From the NCBI GenBank assembly GCA_049301135.1, contig JBAQKP010000193.1, forward strand, positions 1 to 7,434: a DNA stretch of 7,434 bases, given 5' to 3'. How positions within the stretch are numbered: the first letter of the stretch is position 1; the number at the start of each line of letters is the position of its first letter. The notes under the pieces are model-generated. The model had not been told where the DNA came from. It did no database searches and saw nothing but the letters and a program-made list of their open reading frames with translations. The DNA comes from JAYXXU01 sp049301135. GTDB lineage: Bacteria; Pseudomonadota; Gammaproteobacteria; Pseudomonadales; Moraxellaceae. The position numbers and the translations under genes were made by a program. Positions 1 through 6,546 of this stretch are shown here, in pieces.

Positions 1-198
1 AATGATAGCTTGTATTTAAGCTAAAAATACCAAGCAAAAAGATCGGATTTTTATTTGGGATGGTTTTTTGTTATACACATTTTTTTTAGGTTTTTTAGAT
101 GATTTTTTGGAGCCATGCGCCGACAACCACACGACTAAGCGGTGGTTGTCAGATAATCGAGAAGGATGCTTTTTGCTTAAACGTGACTGTTAAATGCT
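1..198. other. AT-rich non-coding flank with T-tracts
   Basis: No convincing gene is present here. On the plus strand the stretch has several T-runs: 64-69, 80-87, 91-96 and 103-108. The last three are centred about 10-12 bp apart, as in intrinsically curved DNA. There is a short inverted repeat at 6-23 (TAGCTT, 6-nt gap, AAGCTA) and a perfect one at 122-150, listed separately. Read leftward, the minus strand has a TATAAC hexamer (plus positions 70-75) with A-tracts upstream but no recognisable -35 box, so it could be part of a promoter for a gene beyond the left edge. The small rightward reading frame across 99-311 mostly lies antisense to the end of the next gene and I do not accept it as a gene. 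Confidence 0.5.
122..150. repeat. perfect 9-bp inverted repeat (hairpin)
   Basis: GACAACCAC (122-130) and GTGGTTGTC (142-150) are exact reverse complements separated by 11 nt. The repeat lies about 50 bp past the stop of the leftward ModA-like gene. Neither strand has a T-run directly after the stem: the T-runs are on the plus strand upstream of it and so read as A on the minus strand. It is therefore not a standard intrinsic terminator. It could stabilise the 3' end of the leftward mRNA, be part of a Rho-dependent end, or be a protein-binding site. The repeat is directly visible; any role is inference. Confidence 0.55.
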
Positions 199-957
199 TT
201 AGCTATAACCGTAGTGCTGGATACGGGCACGAAACAACGGGCGCTCTAATAGCTTCAATAGTTTTGCTGCGCCATGGCTATTGCCGCTGCTTTTGGGGAT
301 CGCGGCGATGATTTTAACGCCCCGATGCGGTAAAAATTGGTACTGATCGGTGGGACGTGCCAGTGCAGGCATGGTAAACGCACAATCGACTTGACCTTGC
401 TGTGCCAATTGCCATGCGTGTAGCGCGTGTACGGCGGGTTTGATCTGAATATGTGCCGGTAAGTGCAGTTGTTCGCGTACCAAATCACCGACCGGCGAGC
501 CAACCGGCGACATCGCCAGTGTCTTGATATTTTTGTTTTTTAAGGTATCGCTGATCCTGACCCGCATCTGGATATTCGGGTTGGGACACCACAGAATCAC
601 CGGACTGTGGGCGATCACGGTCAGGGTGTTGGGTTGTAGTTGGTCGATATAGTCCAGTTCGGACAGTTGGTTTGGTGCACCAGTGATGATCAGATCAAAC
701 TTGGCTTGTGTTAATTGTGCCTTGAGGCTCGCGACTGACAGCGTGGTGACTTCAATCGGCTGTTTGAGTTGCTTGCTTAAGTTGGGTGTTAAGCTTTCAA
801 AGGTCGGCGAAAAGCCACCAACCACCGCCACCTTGAGGGGCGTGCTGGCGATCAGTGGTTTGCTGAGCGAAAGCGTTGCAGGCAGTGCGACGGCTTGGCT
901 GGCGGCCAGCGGCAACATGACCACCAGTCCGAGCGTAGACTTAGTTCTTGATGGCAT
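199..957 (-). CDS. ModA-like periplasmic solute-binding protein
   Basis: This gene encodes a 252-residue protein resembling type II periplasmic binding proteins of the molybdate-binding (ModA) class. A signal peptide is clear: basic residues R4 and K6, a hydrophobic core at 9-19, and an AVA motif at 22-24 suitable for signal peptidase I. The mature part opens with LKVAVVGGFSPTFESL (41-56), like the first strand and helix of ModA (usually AAASL). It continues with a FDLIITGAPNQLSELDYI-like segment matching the ModA 'ADVFISA' region. A later AMSPVGSPVGDLVREQL segment resembles the ModA 'IADPxxxPxGxYA' region. The usual anion-binding serines are not all obvious, so the substrate is unassigned. 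The start lies inside the upstream SIMPL gene (17-bp overlap) with only a weak ribosome-binding site, which suggests translational coupling. No ModB/ModC-type permease or ATPase gene is in the window. The fold call is fairly safe; molybdate as ligand is not. Confidence 0.72.
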   Translation of the reverse strand: MPSRTKSTLGLVVMLPLAASQAVALPATLSLSKPLIASTPLKVAVVGGFSPTFESLTPNLSKQLKQPIEVTTLSVASLKAQLTQAKFDLIITGAPNQLSELDYIDQLQPNTLTVIAHSPVILWCPNPNIQMRVRISDTLKNKNIKTLAMSPVGSPVGDLVREQLHLPAHIQIKPAVHALHAWQLAQQGQVDCAFTMPALARPTDQYQFLPHRGVKIIAAIPKSSGNSHGAAKLLKLLERPLFRARIQHYGYS

Positions 958-1699
958 AATCGACCGTCACCACCACGCGAGCAATTTTATCAATCGTACT
1001 GGTGTCGTATTCACCACCGTATTCGCTTTCGTCAGTCGACAGCGGCGCGCGAATCTGAAAAATCCCTTGTGACGCCGATTGCATCGCACCGACTGCGATG
1101 TCGCCGCTTTTGGCAAACTCGACCGCCCGATCATGCGCGTTTTGGGTGGCTTCACCGATCAAGGACAGTTTAATTTGTTCAAGGTTACTGATCAGATATT
1201 GGGTGTCGCCGTTGCTGACGCTGACACCTTGTTGAATCAACTGCTCAACCCGTTGATTCAGTTGGGTTGGGATTTTGACATCGTTCAGTAAAATGCCGAT
1301 TTTACGATTCAGGTTGTAGCCAATAATCGCGCCTTCATAGCCATTATCCAAGCGCTGATGCACCGGTTCTGCTGTCCAGTCAGCCAGTTGCAAATCGGTT
1401 TTTTTGACCAAATCAGCAGCAGTCAAGCTGGCAACCACTTGATCAACCGCGGTTTGTAAGGCCGGAATCCCGCTGGCGATGCTATCAGCACGGATGCTGA
1501 CATAGGTTGACCACTGGGCTTTGTCGGCTTGGATGGATTTTTCGGCGGTGCCTTTGACGGTGATTTTTTCACGCGCTGCGGCGACTTGTTGCGCACCATG
1601 ACTCAAGACCAGTCCTGCACCAATCAAACCGACTGATAGACAGCCGCCGAGGATGATCGCCGGTAAAAGATTGCGTTGATTGAGGTCGGATGCGTTCAT
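941..1699 (-). CDS. SIMPL (DUF541) domain protein, membrane-anchored
   Basis: This gene encodes 252 residues. A hydrophobic segment at about 11-32 (LLPAIILGG...LVL), preceded by R9, fits a signal anchor, leaving the rest in the periplasm. The SIMPL domain begins at ITVKGTAEKSIQADKAQW (46-63), matching the family's opening 'TVxGxAExxVxAD'. It continues through a GYNLNRKIGI strand, a VEQLIQQGVSVSNGDTQYL segment, an IGEATQNAHDRAVEFAKSG helix, an SASQGIFQI segment and the ending ARVVVTVDYAI. This resembles the YggE-like subgroup with an N-terminal anchor. The biochemical function is not established; E. coli YggE has been linked to oxidative-stress tolerance. I chose the ATG at 1699 because longer versions (starts at 1777 or 1762) would overlap the start of glnE and add a poor leader. 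No good Shine-Dalgarno sequence is visible. It is divergent from glnE and its end overlaps the ModA-like gene. Confidence 0.85.
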   Translation of the reverse strand: MNASDLNQRNLLPAIILGGCLSVGLIGAGLVLSHGAQQVAAAREKITVKGTAEKSIQADKAQWSTYVSIRADSIASGIPALQTAVDQVVASLTAADLVKKTDLQLADWTAEPVHQRLDNGYEGAIIGYNLNRKIGILLNDVKIPTQLNQRVEQLIQQGVSVSNGDTQYLISNLEQIKLSLIGEATQNAHDRAVEFAKSGDIAVGAMQSASQGIFQIRAPLSTDESEYGGEYDTSTIDKIARVVVTVDYAIKN

Positions 1700-1732
1700 T
1701 TTTGTGCCAAAACTGGTTATGTTGCAGAGGTG

Positions 1733-1743
1733 TTCACAGTGAA
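1733..1743. promoter_or_regulatory. palindrome in the divergent spacer, possible operator
   Basis: TTCAC-A-GTGAA is a perfect 11-bp palindrome inside the 61-bp spacer between the SIMPL gene (leftward) and glnE (rightward). It sits 17 bp before the glnE start. On the minus strand a TTCACT/CATAAC pair 16 nt apart overlaps it and might be a weak promoter for the SIMPL gene. A palindrome this short can occur by chance, so an operator role is a guess. Confidence 0.25.
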
Positions 1744-1745
1744 TC

Positions 1746-1751
1746 AGGAAG
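1746..1751 (+). promoter_or_regulatory. ribosome-binding site of glnE
   Basis: AGGAAG lies 9 nt before the ATG at 1761. An in-frame stop at 1740-1742 rules out a start further upstream, so this site and ATG define the glnE start. Confidence 0.7.
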
Positions 1752-1760
1752 CCGATAGCC

Positions 1761-4595
1761 ATGCAAGGCCAAAGCACGATTGCTACAAAAAAATATCTGG
1801 CTCAGGCCACACAGTTTGCTGAATTTTCGGCAGATTTATTGGCACAGACTTTACTGGCCAGCGACTACGCAGCGCAGGTCTTACAACAACACAGCACTTT
1901 GATTCTGGCAGATTATCTGGTGGATCAATATACCCAAGCGCTTGACCTTGCTCAGTTACAACAACAGGTGTCTGCCGCTGTGACAGGTATTACAGACGAT
2001 GCCAGTTGGATGCAGGCGATGCGGTTGCTGCGGCAGCGTTTGATGTTTCGTTGGATTTGGCGTGATGCTAATCGTTTAACCGATGTGGTGCAGCTGACCC
2101 GTGAGTTATCAGATTTTGCCGATCTCAGCATTCAAGCTGCGGTGGCGTATGCGCGCGTCGCCTTGGTCGAAAAATACGGTCAGCCCATCGGTATAGACGG
2201 CAAAGTGCAAGAGTTGATTGTGATTGCGATGGGCAAACACGGCGCACAAGAGCTGAATTTGTCCAGTGATATTGATTTGATTTTTGCCTTCGATGAGGCC
2301 GGTGAAACCACCGGCGATGCACGCGGTAAACGCCAGATCGAGGTGCAGCAATTTATGATTCAGTGGGGGCAAGCGGTAATTCGTTTGCTCGATCAACAGA
2401 CCATTGATGGCTTCGTCTGGCGCGTTGATATGCGACTACGGCCTTGGGGCGATGGCAGTCCATTGGCACTCAGTCATGCCGCGTTAGAGCGCTATCTGGA
2501 GCAACATGGCCGCGAGTGGGAGCGCTATGCGTGGATTAAAGCGCGAGTGGTGACTGGCGGCCAAAACAGTGGACAGGCAGGTGCACAACTGCTGGCGATG
2601 ACGCGACCGTTTGTGTATCGGCGTTATGTCGATTATTCGGCGTTTGCGGCGCTGCGCGAGATGAAAAGCATGATCGCGCGCGAGGTGCTGCGTCGTAATA
2701 CCCAAGACGATATTAAGCTTGGTTCCGGCGGCATCCGTGAGATTGAGTTTATTGTACAGGCGTTTCAGCTCATTCAAGGCGGTGCGCGGCGTGAGTTGCG
2801 TGGTGTGCAGTGCTTGCAGATGCTCGCTTGCTTGGGTGAGTTACACATGCTGCCTGCCGATCAGGTGGCGCAGTTGCGGGCGGCGTATTTGTTTTTGCGT
2901 CGGCTAGAGCATGCGATTCAAGCGCTACAAGACCAACAGACGCAGCAATTGCCGCAAGATCCATCCCAGCAACAGCGGATTGCATTGGTATTGGGTTTTG
3001 CTGACTGGCCGGCGTTACTGTTGCAGCTAGAGCAACATCGGCGCGTTGTGCGACAGGGCTTTGCTGAGGTGATTGCAGATCGTTGTCCGCCAGAGGGTGC
3101 GCTGGATACGACACAGCTTGAGCAGCAGTTATTGGCGCAGTTGGACGAGGTGACCCGTGAACAGATGCAACATCTGCTTAGTCCTGAGCAATTGGCCAAA
3201 CTGCCGGAACAAAGCGTACAGCGGCTACGCGCGGTGTGGCCGCATTTGGTACAGGCGTTATTAAAGCTACCGCAGCCACAGGTGGCCGTGCAGCGCTTGA
3301 TTCCACTGCTCGAAAAAGTATTACGCCGTTCGGTGTATTTGGTGATGCTGCTGGAAAATACCGGCGCACTGTATCGATTGGTCAAGATGCTGGCGGCGAG
3401 TCCGTGGATTAGTGAGGAGTTGGTGCGCTATCCGGTGTTGTTGGATGAGTTTTTGAGTGCAGACTTGCATGCGTTACCGAGTCGACAAGATTTGGCCGAT
3501 CGGCTGCGGCAGCAATTGTTGCGGATTGAGCGTGACGATACCGAAGGCCAGATGCGTGAATTGCGCTTGTTTAAAAAAAGCGAGGTGCTGGCCGTCGCTG
3601 CCAGTGACGTGCTGGCCGAGCGCCCACTGATGAAAGTGTCGGATGCACTGACCGACACGGCCGAAGTGGTGCTGGATGCGGCGCTGAATCTGGCCTTGCA
3701 GTCTATGATGGCGCGGCATGGCCTACCGCTGCGCAGTAGTGGCGAGCGGGCGACACTGGACGCGCCTGCCTTTGCGATTGTTGGTTATGGCAAGCTGGGC
3801 GGGATTGAGATGAGCTATAGCTCTGATTTAGATATTGTGTTTTTGCACGATGTCGATGAGCAAGCCGATACCGACGGGGCAAAGCCACTCAGCGGCATGG
3901 CGTTTTGTACCCGTCTTGCCCAAAAAGTCATGACCCTACTGACCACCCAAACCCTCGACGGACGTGCCTACGAGATCGACACGCGCTTACGTCCATCAGG
4001 ACAGGCGGGGATGCTGGTGGTCAGCTTACAGGCGTTCGAGCAATATCAACTGAAAGGCGCATGGCTGTGGGAGCATCAAGCCTTGGTACGTGCGCGCGGC
4101 GCCTGTGGTGGGGCGCGGGTGTTGGCGGCGTTTGCGCAGATTCGGCAGCGGATTTTGACATTGCCGCGTGATGAGGCCGTGGTACGCGAAGAAGTGCGTG
4201 AGATGCGCCAAAAAATGCGTGACCACTTGGGCAGCAGCAAAGCACAGCGTGAGGCAGGGTTTTTTCACTTGAAGCACGATGCGGGTGGTATCGTTGATAT
4301 TGAATTTATGGCACAGTATGGCGTGCTGGCGTGGAGTTCGGCCAATCCCGATCTCGCCCGCTTTTCTGATAATGTGCGCTTACTCGATGATCTAGCGACA
4401 GCAGGCTGCTTATCCCGCGCTGATGCTGATGCGCTAACCGATGCATATTTGCGTTTGCGTGTGGCCACCCATCAACTGGCTTTGGCTCAAATGCCCATCG
4501 TTGTACCAGCGACGACATGGCAAAGCACCCGTATGATCGTTCATACGCTTTGGCGACGATTGATTGATCCGATGGCGCAGCCGTTGGACGACTGA
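1761..4595 (+). CDS. glnE: GlnE, bifunctional glutamine synthetase adenylyltransferase/adenylyl-removing enzyme
   Basis: GlnE attaches AMP to a tyrosine of glutamine synthetase to switch it off, and removes it by phosphorolysis to switch it on, under control of PII and glutamine. The 944 residues are close to the usual length (E. coli about 946). The N-terminal adenylyl-removing half has the nucleotidyltransferase motif MGKHGAQELNLSSDIDL (157-173) with acidic pair D170/D172, then VDMRLRPWGDGSP (222-234, D223), the GSGGIREIEF motif (321-330), and a helical LRRLEHAIQALQDQQTQ segment. The C-terminal adenylylating half repeats the pattern: GYGKLGGIEMSYSSDLD (675-691) with D689/D691, YEIDTRLRPSGQAG (737-750, D740), and DAGGIVDIEF (840-849). 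Both catalytic centres look intact, so both activities are expected. The enzyme is cytosolic. ilvE follows on the same strand, the order also seen in Pseudomonas. Confidence 0.97.
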   Translation: MQGQSTIATKKYLAQATQFAEFSADLLAQTLLASDYAAQVLQQHSTLILADYLVDQYTQALDLAQLQQQVSAAVTGITDDASWMQAMRLLRQRLMFRWIWRDANRLTDVVQLTRELSDFADLSIQAAVAYARVALVEKYGQPIGIDGKVQELIVIAMGKHGAQELNLSSDIDLIFAFDEAGETTGDARGKRQIEVQQFMIQWGQAVIRLLDQQTIDGFVWRVDMRLRPWGDGSPLALSHAALERYLEQHGREWERYAWIKARVVTGGQNSGQAGAQLLAMTRPFVYRRYVDYSAFAALREMKSMIAREVLRRNTQDDIKLGSGGIREIEFIVQAFQLIQGGARRELRGVQCLQMLACLGELHMLPADQVAQLRAAYLFLRRLEHAIQALQDQQTQQLPQDPSQQQRIALVLGFADWPALLLQLEQHRRVVRQGFAEVIADRCPPEGALDTTQLEQQLLAQLDEVTREQMQHLLSPEQLAKLPEQSVQRLRAVWPHLVQALLKLPQPQVAVQRLIPLLEKVLRRSVYLVMLLENTGALYRLVKMLAASPWISEELVRYPVLLDEFLSADLHALPSRQDLADRLRQQLLRIERDDTEGQMRELRLFKKSEVLAVAASDVLAERPLMKVSDALTDTAEVVLDAALNLALQSMMARHGLPLRSSGERATLDAPAFAIVGYGKLGGIEMSYSSDLDIVFLHDVDEQADTDGAKPLSGMAFCTRLAQKVMTLLTTQTLDGRAYEIDTRLRPSGQAGMLVVSLQAFEQYQLKGAWLWEHQALVRARGACGGARVLAAFAQIRQRILTLPRDEAVVREEVREMRQKMRDHLGSSKAQREAGFFHLKHDAGGIVDIEFMAQYGVLAWSSANPDLARFSDNVRLLDDLATAGCLSRADADALTDAYLRLRVATHQLALAQMPIVVPATTWQSTRMIVHTLWRRLIDPMAQPLDD

Positions 4596-4603
4596 TTTTT
4601 TTT
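4578..4603 (+). terminator. weak possible intrinsic terminator at the end of glnE
   Basis: The sequence at 4578-4594 can fold as a 6-bp stem with one C-A mismatch and a 3-nt loop (CAGCCGT/ACGACTG). It overlaps the glnE stop codon and is followed by eight T (4596-4603). The T-run is convincing but the stem is short and imperfect, so termination is probably partial if it occurs at all. Confidence 0.35.
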
Positions 4604-4619
4604 GACATTTAAAATGAGT

Positions 4620-4623
4620 GGAG
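4620..4623 (+). promoter_or_regulatory. ribosome-binding site that decides the ilvE start
   Basis: GGAG is the only Shine-Dalgarno-like sequence between glnE and ilvE. It is 9 nt before a GTG at 4633, 18 nt before the ATG at 4642, and overlaps the codon after the GTG at 4618. The spacing favours GTG 4633. Confidence 0.5.
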
Positions 4624-4632
4624 ATACATGCT

Positions 4633-5565
4633 GTGATCAGTATGGCAGATCGTGATGGTTTGATTTGGATGGACGGCCAGATGGTCGATTGGCGCGAAGC
4701 CAAAGTGCATGTGTTGACCCACACGCTGCACTACGGGATGGGCGTGTTTGAAGGCGTGCGTGCGTACGAAACCGAGCAAGGCACTGCGATTTTTCGCCTC
4801 AAAGAACACACCCAGCGCTTGCTGAATTCGGCCAAAATCTTCCAGATGAACGTGCCGTTTGATGCACAGACCCTGATGGATGCCCAGTGTGCGGTGGTGC
4901 GCGAAAACAACCTGACCTCGGGGTATCTGCGTCCGATCATTTGGATTGGCTCCGAAAAAATGGGCATCGCGGCCAAAAATAACAAGATTCATGTGGCGAT
5001 TGCCGCATGGCCTTGGGGCGCGTACCTCGGTGAAGATGGCATCAACAAAGGTATTCGGGTTAAAACCTCGTCATTTACCCACCATCAGCCCAATATCACC
5101 ATGTGTAAGGCCAAAGCGGTCGGCAACTATCCGGTGTCGATTTTGGCACACCAAGAAGTGGCGACCAATGGCTACGATGAAGCCATGTTGCTGGATCCGC
5201 ATGGTTTTATTTGCCAAGGTGCAGGTGAAAACTTATTCATGGTACGCGATGGCGCACTGCATACGCCGGATCTCGGTGGTGGTGGCTTAGACGGAATTAC
5301 CCGTCAGACCATTATTCAGTTTGCCAATGACTTGGGTATTAAAGTTTACGAGCGTCGGATTACCCGTGATGAGATGTATATCGCGGATGAGGCGTTTTTC
5401 ACCGGTACGGCCGCCGAAGTCACCCCGATTCGTGAGTATGACGACCGTCCGGTTGGTAACGGCACACGCGGGCCAATCACCGAGCAGCTACAAAAGTTGT
5501 TCTTTGATACCGTACAAGGCAAAAATGATCAGTATCGGCATTGGTTAACACCGGTTGCTAAATAA
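4633..5565 (+). CDS. ilvE: IlvE, branched-chain amino acid aminotransferase
   Basis: This is a PLP-dependent class IV (fold type IV) aminotransferase that exchanges amino groups between glutamate and the 2-oxo acids of leucine, isoleucine and valine. It catalyses the last step of their synthesis and the first of their breakdown. Numbered from GTG 4633 (310 residues), the family motifs are HTLHYGMGVFEGVRAY near the N-terminus, the likely Schiff-base lysine K161 in KAKAVGNYP, GAGENLF (196-202), the LDGITRQTII segment, and the cofactor-phosphate loop FTGTAAEVTP (256-265). Length fits the family (about 300-310). The start is uncertain: GTG 4633 has a well-placed GGAG and gives (M)ISMADRDG, close to the Pseudomonas form as I recall it; ATG 4642 would give 307 residues and GTG 4618 would give 315. 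It begins 37 bp after glnE and ends just before a strong terminator. Confidence 0.96.
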   Translation: MISMADRDGLIWMDGQMVDWREAKVHVLTHTLHYGMGVFEGVRAYETEQGTAIFRLKEHTQRLLNSAKIFQMNVPFDAQTLMDAQCAVVRENNLTSGYLRPIIWIGSEKMGIAAKNNKIHVAIAAWPWGAYLGEDGINKGIRVKTSSFTHHQPNITMCKAKAVGNYPVSILAHQEVATNGYDEAMLLDPHGFICQGAGENLFMVRDGALHTPDLGGGGLDGITRQTIIQFANDLGIKVYERRITRDEMYIADEAFFTGTAAEVTPIREYDDRPVGNGTRGPITEQLQKLFFDTVQGKNDQYRHWLTPVAK

Positions 5566-5581
5566 TTGATGTGAAATTAAG

Positions 5582-5605
5582 AAAGCGCACGTGTTGCGCT
5601 TTTTT
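5582..5605 (+). terminator. strong intrinsic terminator after ilvE
   Basis: AAAGCGCA (5582-5589) and TGCGCTTT (5595-5602) form a perfect 8-bp stem with a 5-nt loop, followed by further T to 5605 for six T in a row. It starts 17 bp past the ilvE stop. It should end the glnE-ilvE transcript and separate it from the downstream ELM1-like genes. Confidence 0.9.
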
Positions 5606-5618
5606 GATGTCTATACGC

Positions 5619-5623
5619 AAGGA
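5619..5623 (+). promoter_or_regulatory. ribosome-binding site of the first ELM1-like gene
   Basis: AAGGA lies 5 nt before the ATG at 5629. Its good match and spacing support that start. Confidence 0.7.
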
Positions 5624-5628
5624 TTCGC

Positions 5629-6546
5629 ATGAATCTCCTCTGGCTCAATGATGGTAAAGCCGTTCATCGCCGCCAAGCCGAAGGGCTACTGGCTGGCCTT
5701 GCGCGTTGTGGGGTCACGTTACAAGTGCATGAGAGGGTTGTGCCGCTGGGGCTGCGTGATTGGCCTCGAATGCAAGCGGAGTTACTCAATACGCTTGATC
5801 CAGAGTCAAACAAGCCAGACTTGCTGCTCGGCGTAGGGCATCGTACCCACGCGTTGCTGCTGCTGTTGAAACGCCGTTATCCTCGTGCGCAAACAGTTGT
5901 GTTGATGCGGCCAAGTTTACCATTCAGTTGGTTTGATCATTTGATCATCCCGCAACACGACCAACCGCCATCTGTAGACCGAATCTTTGTTTCGCAAGGC
6001 GCACTCAATCCGCTGATCAATCAGCAGCGTCATCAGGTGGGTCGGCATTTGATTTTGCTAGGGGGGGCATCGAAGCGACATGGCTGGGATCAGGCGCAGG
6101 TATTGGCACAGCTTGCGCAGTTGGCTGAATACTTACGGGGGCAGTCAATCTGGATCAGTGGCTCGCGGCGTACACCAGCGGATTTTTTGAGTAGCACGGA
6201 TTTTCAAAGTGTCACCGCTAGCATGCAGTTTTTAGAGGATTCACAGACTGACTCTACTGTGTTGGATGAGCAATTGCAATTTGCCGAAACGGTTTGGGTC
6301 ACTGAAGACAGTGTTTCGATGATTTCGGAGGCGTGGACGGCGGGCTGTCGGGTCGGCTTAATCGCGATGCCGCGCATCAAAACAGACCGAATCACCGGCG
6401 CAGTGGATCTGTTGGTGCAGCAGCAAGTGGTCTGGCGTTTGAATGATGTGTTGGCGGGTCAAGTGTTGCGATTGCCGCCACAGTTGACGGAGGCAGATCG
6501 GGCGGCGTGTTGGTTGCTTTTACAGTTAAGCGGGCGGCTGAGATGA
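5629..6546 (+). CDS. ELM1-like family protein (PF06258), probable LOS/LPS glycosyltransferase
   Basis: This 305-residue protein matches the family often named 'mitochondrial fission ELM1' (PF06258, COG3660), which in bacteria looks like a GT-B-fold sugar-nucleotide enzyme. Visible motifs, in order: LNDGKAVHRRQAEGL (6-20, family form 'xTDGKxGHxxQxxGL'), PDLLLGVGHRTH, MRPSLPFSWFDHLIIPQHD (93-111), FVSQGALNPL, LLGGASKRHGWD (143-154), WISGSRRTP (175-183), and VTEDSVSMISEAWTAG (224-239), the likely nucleotide-sugar site. No signal peptide or membrane segment is evident, so it is likely cytosolic or membrane-peripheral. The gene begins 23 bp after the ilvE terminator and ends in an ATGA overlap with a second family member. 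In Acinetobacter the LOS outer-core locus lies next to ilvE, and I recall its GtrOC1 being assigned to this family; transfer of that role here is inference. The 'fission' name should not be read as its function. Confidence 0.85.
   Translation: MNLLWLNDGKAVHRRQAEGLLAGLARCGVTLQVHERVVPLGLRDWPRMQAELLNTLDPESNKPDLLLGVGHRTHALLLLLKRRYPRAQTVVLMRPSLPFSWFDHLIIPQHDQPPSVDRIFVSQGALNPLINQQRHQVGRHLILLGGASKRHGWDQAQVLAQLAQLAEYLRGQSIWISGSRRTPADFLSSTDFQSVTASMQFLEDSQTDSTVLDEQLQFAETVWVTEDSVSMISEAWTAGCRVGLIAMPRIKTDRITGAVDLLVQQQVVWRLNDVLAGQVLRLPPQLTEADRAACWLLLQLSGRLR

Noticed and set aside
6..23. Inverted repeat TAGCTT/AAGCTA as a terminator
   Set aside because: The stem is short and AT-rich, and no T-run follows it on either strand.
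99..311. Plus-strand 70-residue open frame at the left edge
   Set aside because: Its second half is antisense to the end of the ModA-like gene, it has no family resemblance, and it runs through the inverted repeat at 122-150.
683..1072. Plus-strand 129-residue open frame opposite the ModA-like and SIMPL genes
   Set aside because: It overlaps two genes with strong family motifs on the other strand, has no ribosome-binding site that I can see and resembles no family.
1700..1777. Longer SIMPL start at 1777 (26 extra residues)
   Set aside because: It would overlap the glnE start, adds a Cys/His-rich leader unlike the family, and displaces the signal anchor from the N-terminus.
2918..3385. Antisense 155-residue open frame (minus strand) within glnE
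   Set aside because: Composition is extremely rich in Ser, Cys and Arg, as expected for the reverse complement of Gln/Leu-rich coding sequence. It lies wholly inside an intact, clearly recognisable glnE.
4614..4655. Thirteen-codon ORF (ATG at 4614) as an ilvE attenuator leader
   Set aside because: It contains no Leu, Ile or Val codons, has no ribosome-binding site, and I see no alternative hairpins of an attenuator.
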